Positions 23,938 to 34,510 of a stretch of DNA of 64,000 nucleotides are shown here, in pieces. A program made the position numbers and the translations under genes. Each line of letters starts with the position of its first letter. Positions within the stretch are counted from its first letter, which is position 1. Source of the DNA: Castor canadensis (taxonomy: Eukaryota > Chordata > Mammalia > Rodentia > Castoridae); assembly GCF_047511655.1 (NCBI RefSeq), contig NC_133397.1:48250001-48314000 (forward strand), in the 5' to 3' direction. A model generated the notes under the pieces. It was not told where the DNA came from. It did no database searches and worked only from the letters and a program-made list of their open reading frames with translations.

Positions 23938-24354
23938 GTCAGTCATATTTTTGTTGCTGTGACAAAATACTTGAGGTAAATACTTAACAATTTATTTTGG
24001 CTTATGGTTTCAGTCCACACAGCAGCTGGCTCTATTGGTATTGGCTGAGGTGAGACAGAACATAATGGGAGCAGGAACATGTGATTGAGCAAAGTTGCTC
24101 ACTTCATGGTGCCCAGGAAGTTAGAGAGAGAGGGAGAGAGAGAGAGAGAGAAAGGAGAGAGAGAGATTGTAGGGGTAAGAGACACCTTTTAAAGACATAC
24201 CCTCTGTGATCTACTTCCTCTAACCAGTTCTCCCTCTTTTCTCAGCCCATTCAGCTATGAATTCATCAATGGATCAGTCCACTGATGAGGTTAGCACTCT
24301 CATGATCCAATCTCCTTTCCACAGCACTGCTAGCTGGGGACCAAGCCATGAATA
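23938..24354 (-). mobile_element. MaLR LTR (MTE/ORR1-like), cut by ERV
   Basis: Reverse complement of the MTE/ORR1 LTR: ttgctgtgacaaaatactt, tttattttggcttatggtt, gaggtgagacagaacataa, then a GA run (24128-24168) and ctagctggggaccaagcc. It ends abruptly at the ERV 3' LTR border (24354). The missing end of the LTR is not found on the other side of the ERV at 29620. Confidence 0.82.
24128..24168. repeat. GA microsatellite inside MaLR LTR
   Basis: Mostly (GA)n with interruptions, at the position where MTE/ORR1 LTRs carry a short purine run that has expanded. Confidence 0.9.
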
Positions 24355-24662
24355 TGATGCACAGATGATACACACAGGAATTTCAGATGCTCAGGGTTCT
24401 TGAGCCCACTCTGAGAATGAAAGCACAGGCGTATTCCAGCAACAGAGGTCAGAAAGATTTTATTTGTAGAGAAGAGAAGAGAAAAACTGCATAGTGGGGA
24501 ATGCAGGGGGACCTGGAAACTGATGGTCCCCCTTTTATAGCCTTTTTGAGTATTGCCTGAAGGCAGAGATGTCTCTCAGGTGCAGACAGAAGTTTCCTGG
24601 GAAGGAGAGGTGTCTCCTTGACCACTTATCACCTTTTGGGACCTCCTGCAGTCCGTCCTTCA
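24355..24662 (-). repeat. ERV 3' LTR
   Basis: Minus strand runs TGAAGG...GCATCA. It contains CTATAAAAGG (24531-24540) as a likely TATA box and AATAAA (24465-24460) as a polyadenylation signal. Its partner is 29298-29619; the shared ends define both borders. Confidence 0.9.
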
Positions 24663-24674
24663 ATCCCCCCTCTC
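24663..24674 (-). other. ERV polypurine tract
   Basis: The minus strand reads GAGAGGGGGGAT directly before the TG of the 3' LTR, the expected plus-strand primer site of a retrovirus. Confidence 0.8.
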
Positions 24675-25030
24675 AATGGTTGCCCTTACTGCTGTTAGGG
24701 ATGGGGACAATGAAGTCTGTTCAGTAACTGCTTGCTGCTGACAGGGGGCAATGAAGGGCCCCGCAGCATCAGGGTTGCCCATGAGAGAGGAGTGAGAGGG
24801 GACTGCAATAGTAGGTTGTTTTATCTCCATCAGAGGCATTTGTAGATTGATGAATTCTAGGCGAGAAGAAACAAACTTGACAAATAAGTTTAAAATGCAA
24901 GGCCCAAATACAAGCAAGAGAATAATGGCAACTATAGGCCCCAGAAAGGATAGGAACAAAGTCCTGGAAGGGAGGCAGGATTTTATTTTGTCCCACACTT
25001 GTGTAGAAACCTGTTTCAAGAGCTTGTTCC
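24675..25030 (-). pseudogene. ERV env transmembrane C-terminal remnant
   Basis: The open frame shows a long hydrophobic segment (SFLGPIVAIILLLVFGP) followed by CILNLFVKFV, typical of the membrane span and cytoplasmic tail of gammaretroviral Env TM. The surface subunit and the rest of TM are absent. The frame runs without a stop from the pol remnant (MTAPALGL...) into env, so a deletion has fused them in frame near 25030. The junction position is approximate. Confidence 0.8.
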
Positions 25031-26116
25031 TTGAGCCACTTAGACCCAGTGCTGGAGCTGTCATAAAGGCCTTCTTTAACCCGTGGAATGCATTTTCTGA
25101 CTTGTCATCCCATTCAATAAAGGGCTGGGTATCCTTTTGTGCTTCCTCAAGGATTTGATATAAGGGCCTGGCTAGGTCTGAATATCCCAGGATCTAAATT
25201 CTACAGTATCCTGTGACCCCCCAAAAGGCCCTCAATTGCTTTAGAGCTTTAGGTAGAGGAAACATCAGGATTGGACGGATTCGATCTTCTCCTAGAGCCC
25301 TCATTTCTTTCTCCAGGACAAGACCTAAATATGTAACCCTATACTGACACAATTGGGCTTTTTCTTTAGAGATTTTGTATCCCCTGTCTGCTAAGAAGTT
25401 TAGTAAGGATTCAGTGGCTTGTGAAATGACAGGCTCACTTGGTCCACAGAACAGGAGGTCATCTACATATTGTAGCAGAGTAGCATGTGGATATTGCCAC
25501 TTGGCCAAGTCTTGGGTTAGAGCCAACCCAAAGAAGTGGGGGCTGTCTCTGAATTCCTGGGGGAGGACAGTCTAGGTGACCTGTCCAGACTTTCTTGTGG
25601 GGTTCTCAAAGGCAAAAATAGGTTGACTTTTAGGGTATAAGAGAAGGCAAAAGAAGGCATCCTTTAAGTCCAGGACAGAGTAGTAAGCAGTACCTGGAGG
25701 TATTTGGGCTAAAAATGTATAGGGATTTGGAACTACAGAGTGGAGAGGCACTACTGCTTCATTGATCAGGTGGAGATCCTGGACTAGCCTCCATTTGTTA
25801 GGTCCCTTCCTGATACTGAGAATAGGAGTATTATATGGGCTGGAATATTCTATTAGCAGTCCCTGTCTCTTTAAGTCTTTGATTATAAGAATTAGCCCCT
25901 CCTTAACTTCTGGCTTTAAAGGATATTGTTTTTGATGGGGAAATCAGGAGGGGTCCTTGAGATGAATTAGGACTAGGACAGCTGTTTGTGTCCATCCCAT
26001 GGTGTGTCCATCCATCCACACTGTGGGGTCTACTTGTTGCTCTATTAGGGGCAAGCAAAAATACTCTCTTGGAGGTAAAAGGAGCTTTACCCCCAATTTA
26101 GATAGAAAGCCTCACC
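25031..26116 (-). pseudogene. ERV pol: reverse transcriptase remnant
   Basis: RT is readable from about 26000 down to 25070. Visible motifs are the catalytic LDLKDAFF block (near 25660), LLQYVDDLLF (near 25465) and the LRAFWGVTGYCRI connection region, with a stop after that. A stop near 25574 also interrupts it. The RNase H and integrase domains, about 2 kb in related viruses, are missing because pol passes directly into the env tail. Confidence 0.88.
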
Positions 26117-26362
26117 CTAGCAGGGAGTAGGGGTTTCTGGGACAATTAAAAAGGAGTGACAGCAATGGAAATCTCCCCAGGAGCAGACTAAAGGCTGAGT
26201 GAAATAAGGCTCTGAGAGCTGGCCTGATATGCCCTGAACAGTAATTTTCTTCGAGGACCTGGGTCCAGGAGAGAAAGGAATAGCTGAGATACTGGCTCCA
26301 GTATTGATAAGGAGGCTGACCTTGTGCTTAACCCAGGGCTCCTCTGCATTTACAGTGGTCAC
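26117..26362 (-). pseudogene. ERV protease, active-site residue changed
   Basis: Aspartic protease remnant. The active-site block reads LLINTGASIS, where the family has DTGA; the catalytic aspartate is replaced by asparagine, so this copy could not cut polyprotein. The flap-like region ITVQGISGQ follows. It lies between gag nucleocapsid and RT as in gammaretroviruses. Confidence 0.85.
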
Positions 26363-26390
26363 AGAGCCTTGATGGGAGGCCCAGGGACCC

Positions 26391-27851
26391 TCATTGGATA
26401 GGAGGTTCTGGCCTCAGTTCCCCTGGGAACCAGAGACAGTGTGCCTTCCAATGTTTTCCCCAGCAAATGGGACAGGGTCCCAGAGGTAGCTTTCTCCAGG
26501 GGCATTCCTTCCTAAAATGGCCTGCCTGTCCACATTGAAAGCAAGTCTTCAGGTTTGGACTTTGCCTTGTGGAAGCCTCTCTGAGCACTGAGATCAGAGC
26601 CTCCTGCTGCTTATCCTTTCTCTTTTCCTTTTCCAGGTCCTTCTTTTCTTTTTCTAAGTCCCTATTATAGTATACAGACATGGCTACACAGACCAATTGG
26701 TCTAGATCTCTGCTCCCTTCAGCCACCAGTTTCTGAAGTTTTAATGTATATCTGGTGCTGATTGTATTAGAAATTTATCTTTACGATGATTTCCTCTTCC
26801 TGTGACCCCTGTACAAAGTTGGTGTGCTTTTGTAAAGCATCCTTAAATATCTGTAGGAAAGCTACTGGGGTTTCTAAGGGTCCTTGCTGTACAGCCGTGA
26901 CTTGGGAGTAATTAAGAGGCTTTACCTTGGCTCTCCTTAGGCCCTCAAGAATGCAGTGGATGAAATGGTTATGGCTCCATTCATCTTTTCATTTTCAGGG
27001 TCCCACTTAGGGTCATACTTAGGTACTGCCTGATCTCCTGTTGGAATTGGGAATCAAGGTTCCCTTTTAGGTATCCAGTGTCTTTGTCTTTCTTCTCTCT
27101 CCCCCCTCTACTATGAGGGCCCAGTCTGACACAGGCCTGTAGGGCCACATTTATCTAAGTGATAATTGTCTCCAGCTTTGACTGCCTGATCTAGTACCTG
27201 CTGTTTCTCCAGAGCAGTAAGGGTCTGAGATAGCAATCGCATTACATCTTTCCAGCTCAGTTCAAAGTTTTGGCTGACTTCTCTAAATGTCTGGATGTAC
27301 TGATCTGGGTTTTCTGTGTAATTTCCTAAATCCTTTTTTATTTCTTTAAGTTCACTCACTCTAAAAGGAATGTGAGCCCTATCCACTCCAGGAATTAACT
27401 AGAGGGGGTAGAGTCCTGTGGGATGATGTCTGGTGTGTGATTAGCTGGGTAAGGGAGGAGAGGGGGAGCTGATGGAGCATCAGATGGGTTCTTTGGTTCA
27501 AGGGAGTTTGGCAGCTTTTTGCAAAGGGTTACCATGGTCTGGGTATCTAGCCTGCATTTGTTCAGTCATTCTGGGTGAGGTCTCTTAGGAAAAAGAACAA
27601 TTAAACACATGGAACTTTGGTCCACTTTCCCTCCTTTTTACAGAACATATCTAATTGAAGAATGGTATTATAATTAATGCTCCCTCCTTCTGGCCATCTT
27701 TCCTCATCTCCCAGAGGATACCGTGGCCAAGCCTGGGTGCAGTAAAACTTGAGTCACTTTTGCTGAAGATTTCTGGATCAAGATCTTTCCAATGTTTTAA
27801 TAAGCAGGCAAGAGGGTATCCTTCCTGGATCCTTGAGGCTTGCTTCCCCAC
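26391..27851 (-). pseudogene. ERV gag remnant (matrix, capsid, nucleocapsid)
   Basis: Pieces in order on the minus strand. A matrix-like start MGKQASRIQEGYP at 27851 has an N-terminal glycine suited to myristoylation. A proline/serine-rich spacer follows, then capsid with PFRVSELKEIKKDLGNYTENP and WKDVMRLLSQTLT (27386-27111). Next come a late-capsid EVKQ-like region and an acidic/basic coil (KEKKDLEKEKRK). The nucleocapsid zinc knuckle CFQCGQAGHFRKEC (about 26560) has normal CCHC spacing. One knuckle is the gammaretroviral number. Multiple stops and shifts break it. Confidence 0.88.
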
Positions 27852-29297
27852 CTAAAAAAGTGAAGCAAGAGAAAATTGGTCACCTTAACAGAGGTTTCTC
27901 CTTTTATCTAGGTGTCCCCAGATGAGGAGAAACTCTAGTGGGAGAGGGCATCCCGCTCTCCCTTGCTCCTGCCACTGCCACTTGTGGCTAAGGTCATGGA
28001 GGATTTTTAGGCATTTCAGGTGCAGCCACCCCCCTGAAGTGGCCTTTGACCAATTTCTTAACTATTTTGACTTGCCTGTTTACCCTGTGACCCAAGTACC
28101 TGGTTCTCTACCAGCTGAAGTCTTGTAATTTAAAAATAACTCTATCAAAGTAACCAAGAGGGCATGCATGGCTAGAGGCAGGACCCCTGCAGAGACATGG
28201 ATGGGGACTCCTAATGAAGTAAACTTTTGTCCCCCTATATATCCTGTGAGGCATATATTTTCTATGAAAAGAGAGGGAGCTTCTGAAGGCTTTTGCTCTG
28301 GTAAGGGGCAAAAATGGAGAAGACCATGAGGTCTCTGCCTTTTAACTGTTTTTTTTTTTCTTTCCCTGAGAGAAGGCTGTGGAACCTGTTTAACCAGGTG
28401 ACCTGATGCTTGACAAAGACAGTTAACCTTAAGTTAGAGACTAGTACTTTCTGGTGCCTGCAGGGATTTTTCCCAAACTCCCTGAAGAAAGAAGCTCTCT
28501 GCTGTTTAGAGTGAAGGGGGGAGGGGAACACTCATCCTGAACTACTTGGGGAAAGGGAAGGAGAGGCTGAGAATTGGAGGCTTAACATATGAGGGGTTAT
28601 TGTCCAGGTTGATCCTGCCCAAGGGCAGTACTGGAGCACTGGAAGCAAGGGGTGACCTCCATTCTCGGGCCATGGAAACCATGAAGGAAGCATAAGAGAT
28701 CTGATTGTCTGTTTACCACATGGACATGGCTGGAAGGGTCCAAGATTTAGCTGCCTTTGGAGCCTCAGGGCAGGTCAGGAAGTTGCATCTTCAGCCTTTG
28801 GTTGACACCAGGGAGTGCCCTGGCCAGAACACCTTTTATAGCTTGAAGACAAACTTTCCTTTCCACTGGTTGTTTTCAGATCTCCTCTTAAGTGGGTCAG
28901 ATCTTGAAAGAGAGAGAGAATTAGAGTTTAAGGAGAGGAATAAAAAAGCCACGGTGCACAGGAGTCTGTCTCCACCCATGCAGCATTGGCAGTCCAGTAT
29001 AAGCCCCCAGCCAGCATCTGAGTTCTCTCAGATTGCCTGCCTTACAGCTGTAATGGGCTCAGAGCTTTTCCAAGGGGGGATCCCTCCTTAACGAGAGAGA
29101 GAGAGAAAGAGAGAGACAGAAAGAGAGGTCGGCCTGAGAGTTCCACTGTAGGTAGGCCATGGTGGGGGGCTCTCCTGGAGAACAGACTCCATCGGAGTGC
29201 TGATGGTCATGGTCACATTCCTTGGCAGCCTTTCCCAGTTTGGCACAACCTATACTGACCTCAGGTGACAGCTTGTCCCTTTCTGCATCTCCAAATA
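27852..29297 (-). other. ERV 5' leader with possible primer-binding site
   Basis: About 1.4 kb between the 5' LTR and the gag start, longer than usual. Just inside the LTR, about four bases past its CA end, the minus strand has TGGAGATGCAGAAAGGGA (29293-29276) in the primer-binding-site position. It does not match a tRNA 3' end I can name. A GA-rich run lies at 29091-29127. No intact frame. Confidence 0.55.
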
Positions 29298-29619
29298 TGA
29301 TGCACAGATGACATGTGCAGGATTTCAGGTGCTCAGAGTTCTTGAGCCCACTCTGAGAATGAAAGCACAGATGGACTCCAGCAACAGAGGTTGGAAAGAT
29401 TTTATTTGTAGAGAAGAGAAGAGAAAGACCACATAGTGGGAAGTGCAGGGTGACCCAGAAACCAATGGTCCCATGGGTCAGGGTAGGGTTTGGGATTTTG
29501 GCCTTTTTGAGTATTGCCTGAGGGTGATGTCTCACAGATGCAAACAGATGTTTCCTGGGAAGGAGAAGTGTCTCCTTGGCCAATTATCACCTTTTGGGAC
29601 CCCCTGCATTCTTCCTTCA
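29298..29619 (-). repeat. ERV 5' LTR
   Basis: Aligns end to end with 24355-24662 with many substitutions. It keeps AATAAA but lacks the CTATAAAAGG motif; that spot is occupied by a G/T-rich block (about 29474-29498) absent from the other LTR. Loss of the TATA motif in the transcribing LTR would be consistent with silence. Confidence 0.88.
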
Positions 29620-30604
29620 GTGGTGTGGTGGAAGAATTTGAGGGGGTAGGATCAGAGAACAAGAAAGAGACTAATTGCTATAGTTCCAGGAGTGATGAGG
29701 AAACATATATAGTATGATAAGAGGGTAGAATGGGAATGAATCTTACAGGTGCTCAAGGAGTACTGAATTTGTTCTGTGGTTCAAGTAAGGAGTGAAGGTA
29801 AAGGAAGAGGACTCTAGCATGACTCCCAGGCTTAAGAGAAGCTTAGAATATGCAAGGTCTGGTTGTGCAAAAGCTGAGGTACTTGTTAGCAATACTGTCT
29901 TATAGCACATGTTGCAAATAATAAATGGCATGGAGGAGAAATAATTTTTATTTTGCAGAATCAGGAAAGATAGAATCATAATGAAGGTGTAGTCTAGACA
30001 TTGAAGAATTGGTAAGATTTGGCTATAGGAATATAATGGGAAGGAAATGTCCAAGTGAAGGCAAAGAAACCCTGAGGATATTTGAGAACAACTGAGACTT
30101 TCTGTTTGTAAGTAAAGCAACTGAGGCTTCCTGTTTGTGAGTAGAGCATATGCGAAAGCCAGATGAGGGGGTTGTGGCTGGAGTGACAAATTGGAGCCAG
30201 GTTGTGAAAATCCTTAAGATTCTGTATGTATTAAGCACTGGGCTTTACACTGGACAATGATATGAATGGAGCTATGCTTTGGAAAGAGAGCCCGCAGGTA
30301 TCATTTCAGATAAATCAGAGGTAGGGAGATTGAAAGCAGAGAGAAGAATCAGGATTGAGAGGAGGAAATAGTTATGAAAAGGCCTGGGCAATTGATTACA
30401 TTTGAGAGTGGGGCCCAGGACATATGTGACAGATGATTGGGCTGTAAGGGATCGGGAAGACCATGCTGCCTTTATAGAGGGACCAGTTTTAAAGATAATG
30501 TCAGTGGTGCATCTTCAGGTAGAAGTCAACTTGAGTCTTTATTTATTTTTTCTTTGTTACCAGGAAGGAGATTAAAAAATAATGGAAAAAAGTACTACGG
30601 ATAT
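29620..30604. other. Non-coding stretch
   Basis: No gene or named repeat. Overlapping short frames on the minus strand (30238-29743) carry no recognisable domain. Confidence 0.45.
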
Positions 30605-30830
30605 TGGTTAAGAGTGTAAAGGCATCTTAGGTTTAAATTTCTGCCCTGATCTTAATTGACTGTGTAAGACCAAGTTTCCTGATGTATAAAATGGAAACAG
30701 CAAGAGTACTCATCCCATAAAAATGAGTACATGAAGTGGTTGTACTCATCCCATAAAGTGGTTGTAAAGAGCAAATAGCACTCAAGAATCCCTAGGCGCT
30801 GTTATTAGAATTCCAAAAGGAAGGAAATAC
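30605..30830 (+). mobile_element. MIR SINE with internal duplication
   Basis: Follows the MIR order: ttggttaagagtgtaaagg, gactgtgtaagaccaagtt, tgatgtataaaatggaaac, gtggttgtaaagagcaaat. A 36-bp segment around gtactcatcccataaa (30706 and 30742) is duplicated in tandem. Confidence 0.75.
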
Positions 30831-31631
30831 TAGAAATTCTACATCTAATTCAGTTACTATGCTAAAAATATAATACACTTAAAAGTTTTCATCAGTTCTT
30901 CTGATGGGTTGAAAGATTGGTAAGAAAGACATCAATGATATTCTTCTACTGATAATAATGATATGATATCATTTGCTATTATAATAATACAGCTTATGTG
31001 CTAGAGATTGCCTCATGTGCTTAATTAGTTTTTAGACGTCATCCTTAATGCAATCTTTTAGGTCTGGTTCTAATATCTAGGTATGTGCTGTGCTAATTTA
31101 AATTCAGAGAGATTGATGCACTATGTCAGGACACTTTAGTTTTGTAAAACTAGCTTTCATTAAAAAAAAAAAGCTAATAAATGGAAACAAGGCTGATGGC
31201 TTCCACAGAAGCAGTAGGAACTTCCCTTGAGACCAGCAGGATAGTCATAACTTGAGATAATCTTGAGTTCACTAGAATTCTATATTTCTATATTAGCATA
31301 TTAGTGTTTTGGATTACATAATATAAATGAAAATATTTCCTGCCATCATAATATTAATTGATTCAGCTAGGAATCATCAATGGATGCTAAAACTAGTGGG
31401 TGAAAATTTCAAGAGTAACCAAAATATGCATGATTTAAATTTAGCTTTTTTCTATTCTTATAACAAACTCTCAAAATCATCTCTGTCCTAGATAGACATT
31501 TTTCTTTATATTTGTCTTCAAACACAAAATATTCATCAACTTTAAGCGGTTAAAAGATATAATGGAAATCTCATTCATTGTTTAGCATAAGACACACTTC
31601 TATAGCCTTTGGACAATGGAGCATTAAATTA
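30831..31631. other. Non-coding AT-rich stretch
   Basis: No recognised element. Several short AT-rich runs and one A11 run near 31160. Confidence 0.5.
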
Positions 31632-31646
31632 CCACCAGAGGGCGCT
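31632..31646 (+). promoter_or_regulatory. CTCF-like motif
   Basis: CCACCAGAGGGCGCT matches the conserved core of the vertebrate CTCF site at all strongly constrained positions as I know them. It sits in non-repeat-looking DNA, not inside a SINE. CTCF binding would suggest an insulator or loop anchor. Confidence 0.65.
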
Positions 31647-31825
31647 TGGGTGCTACTAAACTCACCTCTAAGTTTGGGACCTCTGTAACACACACTGTAA
31701 AGTGAAAATTTTATTCTTCATATTTTAGTGAATTTAATTAAAGATTTTGGCATTAATGTGACTCTAACATTTCAAAGTTTGGACATATTGCATTTTTCCC
31801 TTCAGATTAAAAATTATTGCCCAAA

Positions 31826-31937
31826 GCGAGGGGGTGGGGGGGAGAGAAAGGGGGTAGGGAGTAGGGGAAGAAATGACCCAAACATTGTATGCACATACGA
31901 ATAAACAACAACAAAAAAATTTGGAAATTAAATGGAA
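31826..31937 (+). mobile_element. Very short L1 3' end insertion
   Basis: Contains only the L1 G-rich tract and terminal 3' UTR (gaaatgacccaaacattgta), then an A-rich tail, 16 non-A bases (tttggaaattaaatgg) and a second A run. The 17-mer aaaaattattgcccaaa flanks it exactly at 31809-31825 and 31938-31954. It is an extreme 5'-truncated L1 copy of about 110 bp. Confidence 0.9.
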
Positions 31938-31954
31938 AAAAATTATTGCCCAAA

Positions 31955-32704
31955 TGGCAGCAATCAGAACATCCTCCAAAAAGAAAGAAAAAAATACTAA
32001 AGAAAGAAAAACATTCAAACTTCCACCACCTTCAAATAAGTTGTTTTGTTTTTCAGCAAACACGTCCAGTCCCAGTTCATTTCAGGTTGAGGGGAACATT
32101 TTCTTCCTCCTCCCCCTCCACTTCTTTCTTCTTCCTCCTCCTGTACCCTTCTCTATCATTCACCTACTGTAGAAGTAGGTTGTGGGGTGGAGTCTAGGAT
32201 GAGAGGAACTTTTAGTTTCAGTAATGTGGTGCAAGGTGCTGACACTCTTGTGAGTGCTGCCTTCTATTAGACCATGTAAACAGTTTTCAAAGTGTTGTTT
32301 CCCCACCAGCACCATTGCATCACCTGGGAACTTATTAGAACTTAAATTCCTAGGCAGACCTACTAAATCAGAACTTCTCGGGTTGGGGGCCCATCAATCT
32401 GTTTTTTAAATTTCTCTGATTGATTCTTGTGTATACTATAGTTTGGGACTCACTAAACTGGACCTTTGGTTTTCACAAGGCAAACTAGTTTTGGACAGCC
32501 AGAGCCAAGGCTTTATTTATTATTTAATAACCAATTTATTATTGCTTATCTCCCTCTCTAAGAATCAGGAATATATTTTCTCTAGGGTAAGTCTCAGAAT
32601 AGGAGGCAAAAGTCAGGGACAAGATGGCTTTCTTTTCTTTCCTTCTTTTGTTTTTAACGGAGAAATATGTGAAACTTAATAAAAAGCATTAAAGTATGCA
32701 TTAT
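31955..32704. other. Non-coding stretch with pyrimidine-rich block
   Basis: A CCT/CTT-rich run occupies about 32095-32160. No gene recognised. Confidence 0.5.
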
Positions 32705-32995
32705 CTTTTAAATTTAATATGTATAAATTATATTTATTATTGGGGCACAGTGTGATATTTCAACACATGCACACAGTGTACTGATTAAATCAGGATAATT
32801 AGTATTTCTTTCTCCTTATCATTTCTTTGTGTTTGAAAACTTTGAGCTCCTCCCCTCTAGATTTGCATAAAATATGTGATAGTTTATTTTGAACTATAGT
32901 CATCCCACTGTGCTGTGGAACATCAGAAGTGTTTCCTTCTATCTAACTATGTTTTTGTACTTGTTATCTAGGTTCTTTTCTACCTGCTTCAAGCT
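32705..32995 (-). mobile_element. Ancient L1 3' end
   Basis: Reads as the reverse complement of an old L1 3' UTR: T-rich start, ggggcacagtgtgatattt, aatcaggataattagtatt and a later block near ctactgtgctgtggaacat. Confidence 0.7.
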
Positions 32996-33139
32996 TTTAT
33001 AGGAAGGTTGTCTTTCACTAGTATAAGCAAAGACAATGGACTAAGGAAAGAAGTTTTGGAAGTAGACCATTTGCGTATAGTGGAGAATAGGGGTGAAGAA
33101 TCGAGGAGAGGAATGAAGTATAGCATATGAGCAGGTTAC

Positions 33140-33335
33140 AGATTCTAATGCCATCTTGTCTACTTCAAGTAACAGCTCTGTGTGACATTGGGCAAGTTAT
33201 ACCTCTCTAACTCAGTTTACTTATTTGTAAACTGGAGATGATAATAATACCTATTTCATAAAAGTTGTTATGAAGAAAAAATCAGACAAAATTGCTACCA
33301 CATGTAGCTCAATCCCTGACATTAAATAAGTGTTT
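33140..33335 (+). mobile_element. MIR SINE
   Basis: MIR core order: tgtgtgacattgggcaagtt, ctaactcagtttacttattt, gataataatacctatttcat. Confidence 0.8.
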
Positions 33336-33489
33336 TTTTTTAAATCAATGCTTTGCACAGGTCTCACACTATCCTACCAGCACAAGCCTATCCTTTTTTA
33401 GCCAGCAACATAACATTCCTTTCCCAATTCTTATGGGAAAAAGATGTAAACAAATCCCCATCAAATTTACCTATGTGACAGGAGTCTTA

Positions 33490-33690
33490 AATGTGCCTTT
33501 GGAATCAGAAACCCCTTTATTTTAATCCCAATTCTCCCATCTAAGAGGTATATGCCTTTGATCAAATTACTTGAGCTCTCTCTTTTTCATGTGAAAACTG
33601 AGGATTGTAATATCCACCTCACAGGGTCAGTGTAAAAGAAAGGAACACAATCAGGGTAAATTGTAGGAATGAGGTGCCATTACTGTTTGT
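33490..33690 (+). mobile_element. MIR SINE
   Basis: Decayed MIR: ggaatcagaaacccctttat, gatcaaattacttgagctct, tcatgtgaaaactgaggat, then the ccacctcacagggtcagtgt block. Confidence 0.7.
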
Positions 33691-34374
33691 TTATTACTGG
33701 TATAGGCAAAAAAGAATGTATAATAGTGCTTGACAAAAGTGATCAAAGCACATTAATTTCTTTTCTTTCACAGCTTCATACATTTTGAGAGTTCAGGGCC
33801 TTTTTAAATTGGTGGAGAGAATTATGTTTGTGTACTGTTTTGTTCCAGCTTCATATCCCAGCTCCTGGACTTTGTAGTGATTGGGAGAGGGTTCTATTTC
33901 TTTTTCTCTTCTCACAAAAGGGCCTTTTGGGTCAGATTCTCTTCTGACTTTTTTTCTTCTTATCACAAAGCTTATATTTTTCATTGTGGAAAACTTGGAA
34001 TATTTAATAAAGCATAAATGAGAAAACGAGCATCGCCATTTACTCTCCAGAAGAAACATCATTAATAGTTTGATGTGTTTGCTGCTAGATCTTTCTCCCT
34101 TTACTTAAGTAAAATTGCTATCATAAAATAAGTTTAAATTTCTTTCCTGCCTTGGAATTGCTGTATATGTGATTCTCTTGTCCTGGCATATCTGTCTCTG
34201 GCTTGACTGGGATGCTCTGTCTTTCCTTATTCCTTGTTCTTATTCTAGCCATCCCTGATGCTTTCAGAGAAGATATGGTCTCTATGTTAGACACTTTCAA
34301 AGCAATGCTGTACTCATTCTGGACAATATTTCTCACGGTTGGTAATTATATATTTACTTGTATCATTATGTGAG
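33691..34374. other. Non-coding stretch
   Basis: No gene or recognised repeat. Confidence 0.5.
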
Positions 34375-34510
34375 TAGTATCTAAACCATAAGCTCCAGGA
34401 GAGCAGAGTCCATATCTGGCTTACTCACAACTGCATGTCAAATACTGGCACAATGCCAGACACAGTATGCTCTCAGCACATAATGTTAAAATGAGTGAGT
34501 ACATAAGTGA
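34375..34510 (+). mobile_element. L2 3' end
   Basis: Shows the L2 tail order: ataagctccaggagagcaga, actggcacaatgccagacac, gctctcagcacataatgtt, and ends in tgagtgagta-type units. Confidence 0.72.

Larger units (their letters stand above)
24355..29619 (-). mobile_element. Degraded class I endogenous retrovirus with two LTRs
   Basis: Minus-strand provirus remnant: 5' LTR (29619-29298), leader, gag, pro, partial RT, env tail, polypurine tract, 3' LTR (24662-24355). Gag and RT motifs are gammaretrovirus-like. At about 5.3 kb it is well below the ~8-9 kb of a full element, because a deletion joins RT to the env transmembrane tail. LTRs differ at many sites, so it is not recent. No matching 4-6-bp target-site duplication is visible at the two outer edges. 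Confidence 0.9.

Noticed and set aside
24352..24356. Shared aata next to both LTR left edges as a target-site duplication
   Set aside because: One copy lies inside the provirus (leader side of the 5' LTR) and so cannot be a flanking duplication.
29059..29583. 174-codon minus-strand frame over the 5' LTR and leader
   Set aside because: It crosses the LTR boundary and a GA-rich run and has no retroviral protein motif; treated as chance.
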